This document shows positions 46,799-56,040 of a DNA stretch of 64,000 bases, piece by piece. A program made the translations under genes and the position numbers. The stretch is from NCBI RefSeq assembly GCF_001974875.1, contig NZ_MTQD01000004.1, positions 1 to 64,000 on the forward strand, given 5' to 3'. Below the pieces are notes generated by a model. That model saw nothing but the letters and a program-made list of their open reading frames with translations. It ran no database searches and was not told the origin of the DNA. Positions within the stretch are counted from its first letter, which is position 1. Each line of letters opens with the position of its first letter. The stretch comes from Pseudoalteromonas sp. EB27 (GTDB lineage Bacteria; Pseudomonadota; Gammaproteobacteria; Enterobacterales; Alteromonadaceae).

Positions 46799-48403
46799 TT
46801 AAACATTTGCCTGTTTAATCAAATCAGCCGCTTTTTCAGCAATCGCAATTACAGGTGCATTTGTGTTGCCGGTAATAATGGTAGGCATAATCGACGCATC
46901 GACTACGCGTAAGTTACTTACCCCGTGTACTCGCAAATTAGTATCCACCACTGCCATTGGATCTTGCCCCATTTTACATGTACCAACTGGGTGATACTCG
47001 GTATCTGCCGTTTGGCGTATAAACTCAATTAACTGATCATCATTATTTATATCAAGCGGGTAGATCATTTTACCGCGTATGTTATCAAAAGCTTTAGTTT
47101 GCATAATAGCGAGTGTTTTTTTAAGGCCAGCAATCATTACAGCTAAGTCGTCTGGGTGGCTTAAGTAATTAGGGTCAATAAGTGGAGCACTACGCGGGTT
47201 GCTGTCGGCTAATGTTATAGTACCTCGGCTTTTAGGGCGCATAATACTGCTGTGTATACTGTAACCATGCCCAGTGTGTAATTTACGACTATGATCGTCC
47301 ACCAGCCCAATCACAAATTCTAGTTGCACATCGGACGCTGGCGAGCCTTCAAATAATTTAATAAACGCGTGCGACTCTGCAAAGTTACTGGTTAATCGCC
47401 CTTCTCGCCTACTAAACCAGTTAACGCAGCCTTTAATAATGCTCGCAATACCAAGTGGGCTTATACCAAATGTACCCTTACTTGTTTTTGATTTATAAAG
47501 TGGCACTACCGTTAAGTGATCTTGTAAATTAGCGCCAACACCTTCAAGTACGTGCTCAACTTTAATGTTATGTGCGCTTAGCTGAGCTTTAGGGCCAATA
47601 CCTGAAAGCATTAATACCTGCGGCGAATTAATAGCGCCAGCACTAAGTATTACCTCTTTTTTAGCACGTAAATTAATAACCTCTTTATTGCGCTCTATTT
47701 GCACGCCTTGCGCTATGCTATTGGTTATATTTACTTTATTAACGTGGCTATTGGTTAATACCGTTAAATTGGGGCGGTTTAAATGCGGTGTTAGATATGC
47801 TTTTGCTGCACTACAACGCTCGCCATTGTGCTGAGTTACCTGCGATAAACGTGCACCACTTTGCTCTATGCCATTTATATCGTCGCTTAAATTAACGCCC
47901 TGCTCAGCACAGGCATTTAAAAAGTATTGGTTTATATTGCTTGGATTATTTAGCTCTTGTACATGTAGCAGGCCTTTTGTCCCGTGCAGCTCATTATTTA
48001 TAAAGGTTTTATTATTTTCAGCTTTAATAAAGTACGGGAGTAAACTATCAAAATCCCAGCCTTCATTACCAAGCTGCGCCCAATTATCGTAATCATACTT
48101 ATTACCTCTAATATAAACCATCGCATTAGTAGAGCTCGAGCCGCCCAGCACTTTGCCACGCGGCACAAAACCACAGCGGTTATTAAGCTCTTTTTGTGGC
48201 ACCGTATTGTAATGCCAGCTATTTATGCCATAAGGCACACTCGCTGCTATGCCTGCTGGCATTTGTACAAATACACTGTTATCACTACCGCCTGCTTCAA
48301 TTAAGCACACACTTACATTTTTATCCTCAGACAATCGCGATGCCATAACGCAGCCGCCACTACCTGCGCCAATCACAATGTAATCAAATGTTGTATTGTT
48401 CAT
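46799..48403 (-). CDS. GMC-family oxidoreductase (choline dehydrogenase-like)
   Basis: A 534-residue FAD-dependent alcohol dehydrogenase. The ADP-binding loop VIGAGSGG starts near 8; the GMC signature 1 is at RGKVLGGSSSTNAMVYIRG and signature 2 is at SAGAINSPQVLMLSG. Catalytic His is in EYHPVGTCKMG and Asn in TGNTNAPVIAIAE. The fold is close to BetA and alkane-derived alcohol dehydrogenases. No betaine-aldehyde dehydrogenase is adjacent, so the alcohol substrate is open. It diverges from an AraC-family gene, likely its regulator. Confidence 0.92.
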   Translation of the reverse strand: MNNTTFDYIVIGAGSGGCVMASRLSEDKNVSVCLIEAGGSDNSVFVQMPAGIAASVPYGINSWHYNTVPQKELNNRCGFVPRGKVLGGSSSTNAMVYIRGNKYDYDNWAQLGNEGWDFDSLLPYFIKAENNKTFINNELHGTKGLLHVQELNNPSNINQYFLNACAEQGVNLSDDINGIEQSGARLSQVTQHNGERCSAAKAYLTPHLNRPNLTVLTNSHVNKVNITNSIAQGVQIERNKEVINLRAKKEVILSAGAINSPQVLMLSGIGPKAQLSAHNIKVEHVLEGVGANLQDHLTVVPLYKSKTSKGTFGISPLGIASIIKGCVNWFSRREGRLTSNFAESHAFIKLFEGSPASDVQLEFVIGLVDDHSRKLHTGHGYSIHSSIMRPKSRGTITLADSNPRSAPLIDPNYLSHPDDLAVMIAGLKKTLAIMQTKAFDNIRGKMIYPLDINNDDQLIEFIRQTADTEYHPVGTCKMGQDPMAVVDTNLRVHGVSNLRVVDASIMPTIITGNTNAPVIAIAEKAADLIKQANV

Positions 48404-48505
48404 GGTGTACCTTAATAAAAGTGTTAAATGGCCTTAACAGTAATAGTGCATAGAAAAACCCAACAAAACTTGATATTTTTAGACATCATTTATTTGAGGT
48501 TAACC

Positions 48506-49525
48506 ATGAGCAGCCTAATCAGAGCCACGTCATTACAAGGTATAGATACGCTAATTAGCGAATTTGGCGGCGATCCGCATGAAATAATGCAAAACTGTAA
48601 TATTAATAACGTTGACTTTAAAAATCTCGATAACCAATATTTACCTTATCGAGATTACGCTGGGCTATTAGAATACTGTGCTTTTAAGTTCAATTGCTCT
48701 AGTTTTGGCCTTAAGCTCGCAAGTAGACAAAATTTTGATATTTTAGGGCATATTGCAATAGCAGCCAAAAGCAGTACTAATTTAGGTGATGCACTTACTT
48801 GGGTTATTAAATACCTTCATTTGCACAGCCCTGCACTTAGCTTAAACTCACACCCATTAGAGAATGATAAAAGCGTATTTTTATCATTCGAAATTAATTT
48901 AAAACCATTACCGCACATAAGCCAAGTAATTGAGCTCACCATTGGTTTAGCACTGGCTGTTATTAAAAAGCTGAGTAATAACCGCTGCAAACCAATTAAT
49001 ATATTTTTACCAAAAAAATTAAGTACTAATACTCGTGCCTATAACACTTACTTTGGTTGTAACGTTATAGAGCATCGCAACAGCGCTGGTATTGTAATCT
49101 TAAAAAGTGATTTAACTCTTGAGCTTGATCACCCTGAACTAAATAAAGTACAAGCAGCGCTAAACTTCTTGGCAAAAAACAAAGAACACACCCAACCATT
49201 GCCCAACCAAGTTAGTGCACTAATTAGGCCTATGCTTCCTATTTATCAATGCAGTAACCAAACTATTTCAGCTGCACTGGGTATGCACCCGCGTACTCTG
49301 CATCGAGAACTTATCAAACATAATACGAGCTTTGTAAAACTTAAAGATGCCACTCGCCGCGCTTTAGCTGAACACTACTTAGCGCAAAACCAATTTACAA
49401 TATCGACTATATCTGAGCTTTTAGGGTATCAGGAGCAAGCAACGCTAAGTGTTAATGTAAAACGCTGGTTTGGTTGCTCTCCTAGGGCGTGTCGAACTTT
49501 GTGGATTGAAATTTGTTCAATCTAG
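48506..49525 (+). CDS. AraC-family regulator with MITE-derived C-terminus
   Basis: A 339-residue regulator: an N-terminal Arabinose_bd-type domain (OruR/ArgR-like, about 15-200) and an AraC HTH domain (about 245-326) ending in LGYQEQATLSVNVKRWF and GCSP. ATG at 48506 follows TGAGGT. The last 13 residues (327-339, RACRTLWIEICSI) are encoded by the MITE that starts at 49483, and the stop codon lies inside it. It is divergent from the GMC oxidoreductase gene and probably activates it. DNA binding may be preserved since the HTH is complete. Confidence 0.85.
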   Translation: MSSLIRATSLQGIDTLISEFGGDPHEIMQNCNINNVDFKNLDNQYLPYRDYAGLLEYCAFKFNCSSFGLKLASRQNFDILGHIAIAAKSSTNLGDALTWVIKYLHLHSPALSLNSHPLENDKSVFLSFEINLKPLPHISQVIELTIGLALAVIKKLSNNRCKPINIFLPKKLSTNTRAYNTYFGCNVIEHRNSAGIVILKSDLTLELDHPELNKVQAALNFLAKNKEHTQPLPNQVSALIRPMLPIYQCSNQTISAALGMHPRTLHRELIKHNTSFVKLKDATRRALAEHYLAQNQFTISTISELLGYQEQATLSVNVKRWFGCSPRACRTLWIEICSI

Positions 49526-49797
49526 GGGCGATTTAATCGCGGCGCGAGGTTTGTAACCTAGTGGGCTAAGTAAAAATCGAGCAAAGCTTCCGCGTCCTGC
49601 TCACGCCCCTTACCTACATCCATGTAGGCAACAAAGAGTCAATCGTCCCTAGAAAGAACCCATAGGGCAGCGCATGTTTGGCCTTTATGCTGCGTTATCG
49701 CCTATTTATAGGGAATAAACACACTACATAGGCTCTGCCTTGCCTAAAAACCAAACACACTGCTGTAAATTCAACCACCAAAGATCAACACGCCCTA
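49483..49797. mobile_element. 315-bp MITE with TA-flanked terminal inverted repeats
   Basis: The left end TAGGGCGTGTCGAACTTTG (from 49483) and the right end, reverse-complemented from 49797, TAGGGCGTGTTGATCTTTG, are inverted repeats with two mismatches in 19. Each begins with TA, which fits TA-target insertion as in IS630/Tc1-type elements. Inside lie GGCGATTTAATCGCGGCGCG, CTTCCGCGTCCTGCTCACGC and other blocks shared with the copy at 194-381. No transposase gene is present. The left end runs into the AraC reading frame. It fills most of the gap up to the next gene. Confidence 0.8.
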
Positions 49798-49866
49798 AAG
49801 CATATAGAACTAAAAAAATGTTAAACTAAACACTCTTATTATTTTTATTTAAGCTAAGGAGTGAGC

Positions 49867-50853
49867 ATGAACTTTGTTATTGTTGGCACCAATTTTATTA
49901 GCGACACACTGTTAGCCGCTGCAAATACGTTAAACGATTTTAATTTATATGGGGTGTGCTCGCGCGCAGTATCAAGCGGTGAAGCGTTTTTAGCAAAACA
50001 CCCACAAAATACACAAGCAAAAATTTTCACCTCAATCGAGCAAGTTTGCCAAGATCAAAATGTTGATGCTGTCTACATAGCCGCCCCTAACAGCTTACAT
50101 AAACAATACGCTGTTATGTGCCTAGAAGCAGGTAAACATGTCCTTGGCGAAAAACCATCAGCAGCCAATTCTAAAGAGCTTGCAAGTATTATAGCTACAG
50201 CAAAAAAGCATCAGCGCCTATACATGGAAGCCATGATGACCACTCACTTGCCTAACTTTGCAGGCCTACAACAGGCAATGGAAAAAATTGGCACACCACG
50301 TAAATATATTGGCCAGTACAGTCAATATTCATCACGTTACGATAAATACAAAAATGGCGAACGTCCAAATACGTTTTTACCCGAGTTTGCTAATGGTGCT
50401 TTGGTTGATTTAGGGATTTACCCACTGTATTTATTAATTGCACTTTGGGGAGCGCCGCAAAGCGTGAGTGCCAGTGGCATATTACTTGATACAGGTGTAG
50501 ATGGTGCGGGCGATGTATTACTAAACTACGCAGATAAACAAGCCGTTATTAGTTACTCCAAAATATCGCAAGGCGACAACATAACCGAAATACAAGGCGA
50601 GCTTGGACGCATACGTATAGAAGCTGTATCGCAACTAAAAAAGATTGAGTTTATTGCTAATAATGGTGACGTAGAGGTTATATCCCAGCCATTTGATGAG
50701 CAGTTTATGAAATACGAAGTTGAGCATTTTATGTCATTAGTGAAGCAAAATATTTTTGAGTCACCCGTTAATACACATATTTTAGCCAGTAACGTAATGA
50801 GCGTTCTTGATGAAGCGCGCAAACAGCTTGGGGTTGTGTACCCTAACGACTAA
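49867..50853 (+). CDS. Gfo/Idh/MocA-family oxidoreductase
   Basis: A 328-residue NAD(P)-dependent dehydrogenase. The N-terminal Rossmann domain begins with MNFVIVGTNFISDT and keeps the EKPSA motif (catalytic-site Lys region) near 95. The C-terminal alpha/beta domain includes GALVDLGIYPLYLL. ATG at 49867 is chosen because AAGGAG lies 6 bp before it; a GTG two codons upstream overlaps that site. The substrate (sugar or sugar-derivative) is unknown. A hairpin follows its stop codon. Confidence 0.87.
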   Translation: MNFVIVGTNFISDTLLAAANTLNDFNLYGVCSRAVSSGEAFLAKHPQNTQAKIFTSIEQVCQDQNVDAVYIAAPNSLHKQYAVMCLEAGKHVLGEKPSAANSKELASIIATAKKHQRLYMEAMMTTHLPNFAGLQQAMEKIGTPRKYIGQYSQYSSRYDKYKNGERPNTFLPEFANGALVDLGIYPLYLLIALWGAPQSVSASGILLDTGVDGAGDVLLNYADKQAVISYSKISQGDNITEIQGELGRIRIEAVSQLKKIEFIANNGDVEVISQPFDEQFMKYEVEHFMSLVKQNIFESPVNTHILASNVMSVLDEARKQLGVVYPND

Positions 50854-50866
50854 TTAAATAAAATAT

Positions 50867-50894
50867 GGGCGTTAACCAACGACAGTTAACGCCC
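50867..50894. terminator. Hairpin after the Gfo/Idh/MocA gene
   Basis: A perfect 10-bp stem GGGCGTTAAC (50867-50876) / GTTAACGCCC (50885-50894) with an 8-base loop. There is no T-run, so it could be rho-dependent or only a stability element. Confidence 0.5.
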
Positions 50895-51284
50895 AGAAGA
50901 AAGCTTAAATAGCTCTCGTACAACGACACATTTTACAAAACACTTTTAAATAATAGCGATCCCCATCCGTGGGCAATCAAATACTTCTACAACAAACTTA
51001 ACACTGACAACCTAAACTCGGTTTATTACCAATATTTATTATTCAATAACCTTAAAGCTAACCTAACACATAAAAACATTACCAATCAAGCTGGCCAATT
51101 GCATTATTTTGAACTAAATTGGTAATACAAGAATACAACCATTGGTGTATAGTGGTTTTTAACCATAACATCGCGTTAGAATTTTGACATAATAGTGAAT
51201 TTTGAGGTAACCTCTGGTATTAACAGTTGGTTTTGACTTTTAGGCCCCAGAGGCCATTATTCCTTAAGGTAATGAAGGTAAAGT
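50895..51284. promoter_or_regulatory. GntR-gene upstream region with repeated TTACCAAT / ATTGGTAA half-sites
   Basis: This 390-bp stretch has no gene. TTACCAAT occurs near 51027 and 51079, and ATTGGTAA near 51118; a related ATTGGTG lies near 51141. AAATTGGTAATACAA (51116-51130) resembles the AAATTGGTATACCAATTT operator of FadR-subfamily GntR regulators such as ExuR/UxuR. Autoregulation by the GntR gene at 51285 is the simplest reading. The remainder is AT-rich without other signals. Confidence 0.4.
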
Positions 51285-52028
51285 ATGGGTAATCGTCGCT
51301 TATTTTGGCGCATAGTTGATAAAATTGAGTCTTTAATAAATCAAGGCGAATTTTCTGCTGGGAGTCGTTTACCACCTGAACGTGAACTTGCAGAAATGTT
51401 TGATGTAAGTCGCCCTACCATTAGAGAAGCTATTATCGCATTAGAAGTACGTGGCCGAGTTGAAGTTAAAACCGGTTCTGGTGTATACGTAGTAGAACAA
51501 AAAAATACATCTATAAAATCAAAAGAGATCAGTGCATTTGAACTTACGCAAGCGCGTGCATTAATTGAAGGCGAAATTGCCGCTTTAGCTGCTCAAAGCA
51601 TTACAGAAGAAGAATTAGAGCAACTAAATAAAACATTAATCGCCATGGAAAAAGGCCTTTATGTTGAGCAAGCTGACCGTGAGTTCCATGAAATAATTTC
51701 GCGAGCAACACGCAATAAAGCACTTGAGTTTGCAGTATCTAACTTGTGGGATTTACGTTTAACAAACCCACAAATTGTTGCTGACTATAGTAGTGTATGT
51801 AAAAACAATAACGAATGCGTTATGGACGAACACACCGCTATTTATACAGCCCTAAAGTCTCATGATGCAAATGCAGCTCGCAGCGCAATGCACAAACATT
51901 TTAACCGCTTAATTAATGCTTTATTTGATGCCGTAGAGTCGCGCGCACTTGAAGAAATTAAACGCAAAAATAATGAAAAACGAGGCCTTTACTCTCTTGA
52001 TGGCTTAGTTAATAAAAGTGCCCATTAG
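51285..52028 (+). CDS. GntR-family regulator, FadR/FCD type (ExuR/UxuR-like)
   Basis: A 247-residue regulator with a GntR winged HTH at about 10-75 (GSRLPPERELAEMFDVSRP as core, ending GSGVYVVE) and an FCD effector domain at about 85-230 with the Asp/His metal-ligand pattern (FHEII, DEHTAIY, MHKHF). The DNA-binding part resembles ExuR/UxuR, regulators of hexuronate metabolism. No uronate genes lie in the window; its target may be the Gfo/Idh/MocA gene upstream or a distant operon. Confidence 0.87.
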   Translation: MGNRRLFWRIVDKIESLINQGEFSAGSRLPPERELAEMFDVSRPTIREAIIALEVRGRVEVKTGSGVYVVEQKNTSIKSKEISAFELTQARALIEGEIAALAAQSITEEELEQLNKTLIAMEKGLYVEQADREFHEIISRATRNKALEFAVSNLWDLRLTNPQIVADYSSVCKNNNECVMDEHTAIYTALKSHDANAARSAMHKHFNRLINALFDAVESRALEEIKRKNNEKRGLYSLDGLVNKSAH

Positions 52029-52048
52029 GGCCTTTTAACCAACTGATT

Positions 52049-52078
52049 AAAGTTAGCAAGCACCTGTTTGCTAACTTT
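52049..52078 (+). terminator. Hairpin after the GntR gene
   Basis: An 11-bp stem AAAGTTAGCAA (52049-52059) / TTGCTAACTTT (52068-52078), loop of 8, followed by a weakly T-rich stretch. It lies 20 bp past the stop codon. Confidence 0.6.
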
Positions 52079-52260
52079 ACCTCTTACTTTATCAACCCAC
52101 CCTATTTAATATTATATTAATTGCACTATTTTTGGTCGCAAACACTTACCTATAAATTTAAAAAAAGATACTATGCCGCCATTAATATCGGGCGGGTTTA
52201 GCTTTTATACTCCCTGCATTACATAACTAATTGATAGAGTTACTCAACTCAAGGATAAAA

Positions 52261-53124
52261 ATGCGAGCATCTTCAAAAAGTTATTTACTGGCTATCGTGT
52301 GTGTACTGCTTGCAATGATGACCATTCAAACGGGCGCGTCATTTGCAAAACAGCTTTTTCCTATTGTTGGTCCTGAAGGTACAACTGCCCTTAGGCTTGG
52401 TTTTTCTGCCCTAATACTTTGCTTAGTGTTTAAACCTTGGAAACACTTACCTACTTCTGGTAATCGTATTTCTATAATTGTGTATGGTTTAAGTTTAGGC
52501 GGCATGAACATTTTGTTTTATTACGCCATTGAACGCATTCCACTTGGCATAGGTGTAGCGCTTGAATTTACAGGCCCACTGGCCGTTGCCTTATTTTCAT
52601 CGCGCCGTAAACGTGATTTATTTTGGGTTGCCTGTGCTATTGCCGGTATTTTGCTTTTACTTCCTGATATGAGCGGCCAAGACAGCCTTGATCCATTGGG
52701 TGTTGCACTTGCTTTAGGTGCAGGAGCTTGCTGGGCTGCTTATATATTATTTGGTAAAAAAACGGGCACACAAAGCTCTGGTGGAGCAACTGTCGCATTG
52801 GGAATGACCGTTGCCGCTATAGTGCTAGTACCTTATGGCGGTATTTTACAAAGCGCCGCGTTTACATGGGAAATTATCCCATTGGGTATTGGCATTGCTA
52901 TTTTATCAAGCGCATTGCCTTACACACTTGAAATGGTTGCACTGCGTAACATGCCCTCGCAAGGATTTAGCGTAATGATGAGCTTAGAGCCTGCAATAGC
53001 CTCGCTCGCGGGGTTTATTATACTGGGTGAGTTACTTACTTTATGGCAGTGGCTCGCTATTTTACTTGTGATTGTTGCATCTGTTGGTAGCTCGTTTTCA
53101 AATGCAAAAAAGCAGGTTGCTTAA
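52261..53124 (+). CDS. rhtA: EamA-family amino-acid exporter (RhtA-like)
   Basis: A 287-residue inner-membrane protein with ten TM helices in two EamA repeats. The start aligns with E. coli RhtA (MMTIQTGASFAKQLFP then GPEGTTALRLGFSALIL), which exports threonine and homoserine. ATG at 52261 follows AAGGATAAAA; an in-frame ATG ten codons upstream lacks such a site. The RhtA assignment is from sequence resemblance only. Confidence 0.83.
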   Translation: MRASSKSYLLAIVCVLLAMMTIQTGASFAKQLFPIVGPEGTTALRLGFSALILCLVFKPWKHLPTSGNRISIIVYGLSLGGMNILFYYAIERIPLGIGVALEFTGPLAVALFSSRRKRDLFWVACAIAGILLLLPDMSGQDSLDPLGVALALGAGACWAAYILFGKKTGTQSSGGATVALGMTVAAIVLVPYGGILQSAAFTWEIIPLGIGIAILSSALPYTLEMVALRNMPSQGFSVMMSLEPAIASLAGFIILGELLTLWQWLAILLVIVASVGSSFSNAKKQVA

Positions 53125-53156
53125 GTAAAAACTGTAATCGACTAATTCTAAAAAAT

Positions 53157-53186
53157 AAAGCCACCGCATAAGCAGTGGCTTTTTTG
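53157..53186. terminator. Bidirectional terminator between rhtA and the MFS gene
   Basis: AAAGCCAC (53157-53164) pairs with GTGGCTTT (53175-53182), followed by T residues; A-rich sequence on the left serves the convergent minus-strand gene. Confidence 0.82.
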
Positions 53187-53197
53187 TAGCAACGTAA

Positions 53198-54394
53198 TTA
53201 GCTTACCGTCTTACTTTGCTTTTTAGTTGTAACCAAATAGCCAATCAACGAAATAAGCGGCATACCCGTAGCAACCAGTGCAATACCTGTCCAACCACCC
53301 GCTTCATATAATGGGCTGGCAATAAGCGAGCCTACTGCGCCACCTACAAATATACTCGTCATGTAAATAGCGTTTAAACGCGCACGGCTTTGTGGCTCTA
53401 GTGCATACACTGCACGTTGTCCGAGTACCATATTTGCTTGCACAGCAAAATCAATAAACACACCGGTTAATGCCAAAATTACTATCCCGTAAGGTAACTC
53501 AAATAAACTTGGTAAAAAGCAACCAGCCGCTATAACTTTTGCAAGTAACGATACCTGGTGTGTATAGCCCTTATCTGCCAAACGCCCAACAATGGGGGCA
53601 GCTACAGCACCTGCAGCACCCACTAGTGCAAACAATGCTATTTCTGATTGGGATAAACCATACTCACGGGCAAGCACAACCGGTACGCTTGTCCAAAATA
53701 AGCTGAACGATGCAAACATTAATGCTTGAAAAAGAGATCGTTGGCGCAGCACTGGTTGGCTTATCATTAACTGTTTAAGCGATTTTAATAACTTAAAATA
53801 CGTTGTTTTATGGGTAGGTTGCCTGCTTGGAATAGCAAAATAAATTACGCCTGCAATAAACACCATACACCCTGCTGCAAAGTAAAATACAGCACGCCAA
53901 CCAAAGTGATCGGCTATTAAGCTCGATATAGGTCTTGCCAGCAAAATACCTAACAACAGGCCAGCCATAATATTGCCTAAGACTTGCCCGCGTTTTTCGT
54001 CAGACGATAAATGCGCAGCAAGCGGAATTAGCACCTGAACAGAAACCGAGCTAATACCTATCATTAAACATAAAATAAGCATTACATTAGGTGAGTCAGC
54101 AAGTGCAGTCCCCACTAAGCTTAAAAATGACACACCAAGTGTGATCAACATGAGCTTTTTATTTTCAACTAAATCAGCTAAAGGCACTAAAAAAAACAAC
54201 CCCAAAGCGTAGCCTATTTGTGTAAGCGATACGATAAGGCTAGCACTGTGTGCACTTAGTCCCACCTCTGGGGCGAGTAACTCAATAATAGGTTGAGCGT
54301 AGTAAATATTGGCAACAATAAGGCCACAACACAAAGCAATAATAGTAACGAGTGTATTGCTAAGAGGTTGTGGTGAAACGCCTGTTTGAGTCAT
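53198..54394 (-). CDS. Major facilitator superfamily transporter
   Basis: A 398-residue MFS carrier with twelve TM helices, from the ATG at 54394 (the longer frame upstream is not helical and overlaps a terminator). The early segment IVANIYYAQPIIELLAPEVG and the LADKGYTHQ loop after helix 7 fit the YnfM/Bcr-like drug or metabolite exporters. Substrate unknown. It lies just downstream of a YqjM-type reductase, with a strong terminator between. Confidence 0.83.
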   Translation of the reverse strand: MTQTGVSPQPLSNTLVTIIALCCGLIVANIYYAQPIIELLAPEVGLSAHSASLIVSLTQIGYALGLFFLVPLADLVENKKLMLITLGVSFLSLVGTALADSPNVMLILCLMIGISSVSVQVLIPLAAHLSSDEKRGQVLGNIMAGLLLGILLARPISSLIADHFGWRAVFYFAAGCMVFIAGVIYFAIPSRQPTHKTTYFKLLKSLKQLMISQPVLRQRSLFQALMFASFSLFWTSVPVVLAREYGLSQSEIALFALVGAAGAVAAPIVGRLADKGYTHQVSLLAKVIAAGCFLPSLFELPYGIVILALTGVFIDFAVQANMVLGQRAVYALEPQSRARLNAIYMTSIFVGGAVGSLIASPLYEAGGWTGIALVATGMPLISLIGYLVTTKKQSKTVS

Positions 54395-54420
54395 GTGTGT
54401 CTCTACTTTATAAAAATAAT

Positions 54421-54452
54421 AAAACCCAACCCGCAAACGCGGGTTGGGTTTT
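54421..54452 (-). terminator. Strong terminator after the YqjM-type reductase gene
   Basis: A perfect 14-bp stem AAAACCCAACCCGC (54421-54434) / GCGGGTTGGGTTTT (54439-54452) with a four-base loop. Read on the minus strand it ends in T residues 15 bp past the reductase stop codon. Confidence 0.88.
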
Positions 54453-54466
54453 GCTTAGGGCGTGTT

Positions 54467-55561
54467 TTATTTAATTGGAGATGGCTGCCCATGTGGGCTT
54501 GAGCGTAAATACTGTTTAGGTGCTGTTACTGTAGCGCCAAGCTCTGCAGCTGCATGCCAAGGCCAATGCGGGTTATATAAAATGCCACGCGCAAGTGCTA
54601 CGCCATCGGCTTGCTGCTCACTAATAATATCTTCGGCTTGCTGCGCCTCAGTAATTAAACCCACCGCTATAACAGGCATATTCACAGCTTCTTTTATGGC
54701 TGTTGCAAACGGCACCTGAAAATTAGGTTTAACAGGTATTTGTTGATCAGGGCTTAGGCCCGCCGTACTTACATGAATAAAATCACAGCCGAGTTCATCA
54801 AGCGCTTTACTAAGCACTATCGATTGCTCTAAATCCCAGCCACCTTCAACCCAATCGGTTGCCGAAATACGCACACCAACTGCTTTTTCACTAGGGAATA
54901 CCGCTCTTACTGCTTTAAACACATCAAGCAATAAGCGCATTCTGTTTTCTAGGCTACCACCGTAGTTGTCATCGCGCTTGTTTGAAAGTGGCGACAAAAA
55001 CTGGTGTAACAGGTAACCATGCGCACCATGTAGCTCGATTAAATCAAGGCCGAGTTCATCAGCGCGTTTAGCTGCACTTACGAAGTCTTTAATTAATGAG
55101 TCAATATCAGATTGGCTCATTGCTTTTGGCACTGGGCTTTTATCGTCATATGCAATTGCCGAAGGTGCGAGCGTTTGCCAGCCATTTACGTCATCAGGTG
55201 CAATCGCATCGCCACCGTCCCATGGCTTTTCAGTTGATGCTTTTCGCCCAGCATGTGCTAACTGAATGCCAATAGGCATAGGGCTGTATTGCCTTACTGC
55301 TTTTAGACTTTTATCTAACGCTTGTTGTGTTTCGTTATTCCAAAGCCCTAAATCGCCGTAGCTAATACGCCCTTCTGGGTTTACTGCTGTTGCTTCTAAA
55401 ATAAGTAACCCGGCACCGCTTAAGCTCAATTGGCCTAAATGAATAGTGTGCCAATCGCTAGCAGCGCCATTGTTTGCTGAATACTGACACATGGGTGCAA
55501 TAATAATACGGTTATTTAACGTTACTTGCCCAAGTGATAAAGGCGAAAATAGTTGGCTCAT
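54467..55561 (-). CDS. YqjM-type NADPH:flavin oxidoreductase (ene-reductase)
   Basis: A 364-residue FMN TIM-barrel of the old-yellow-enzyme family, YqjM/XenA branch. The branch's Cys is in IIIAPMCQYSA (about residue 25), and the substrate-binding pair is His and His in ELHGAHGYLLHQFLSP; YGGSLENRMR follows. Enzymes of this branch reduce alpha,beta-unsaturated carbonyls and nitro compounds. It is not a close paralogue of the Oye protein at 19953, which lacks the Cys motif. Terminator follows; MFS gene further downstream on the same strand. Confidence 0.9.
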   Translation of the reverse strand: MSQLFSPLSLGQVTLNNRIIIAPMCQYSANNGAASDWHTIHLGQLSLSGAGLLILEATAVNPEGRISYGDLGLWNNETQQALDKSLKAVRQYSPMPIGIQLAHAGRKASTEKPWDGGDAIAPDDVNGWQTLAPSAIAYDDKSPVPKAMSQSDIDSLIKDFVSAAKRADELGLDLIELHGAHGYLLHQFLSPLSNKRDDNYGGSLENRMRLLLDVFKAVRAVFPSEKAVGVRISATDWVEGGWDLEQSIVLSKALDELGCDFIHVSTAGLSPDQQIPVKPNFQVPFATAIKEAVNMPVIAVGLITEAQQAEDIISEQQADGVALARGILYNPHWPWHAAAELGATVTAPKQYLRSSPHGQPSPIK

Positions 55562-56040
55562 TGTTAATCCTTAAAAAACACGCACAAAAAAGTGCGGACA
55601 AAATAAAAAAGAGAATACGAAGCGGCAATCAAACACGCCCACTCAAAAGCTTATGCAGTCACTTATAATTACGACTATCACTCATAATGGGGATAAAAAC
55701 ACACTTTAATAGTGCTAATAAAAGTATAAGTAATGACATTATGAAATATTAATTTTTAATGTAATAATCTGTTTAACGAGCACGTCATAACACCAGCTTT
55801 AAAACATGAATGACTATTTACCTTTAAACAAGGGTGTAATTTTTAACCTAACTGTACCTAATTCCACTAAGCTATTGCTTGTATTGCCTATTAACCAAAT
55901 AAAAACCCTGAAAATAAGCCATATTTATTCTATAAAAGTGAATTAAAATTCAATTTAAATATTCCCAGCTACTTCACTCCCTGATAAACTGCTTAACTTA
56001 ATTTACTAATGTAAAACATTTGAACTGGGGATCACTTTTT
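55562..56040. other. Divergent promoter region without a gene
   Basis: About 480 bp between the ene-reductase start and the TonB receptor start. It is AT-rich. GAATTAAAATTC (55940-55951) is a palindrome near the receptor promoter. I saw no Fur-box match, open frame, or repeat of known type. Confidence 0.4.
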
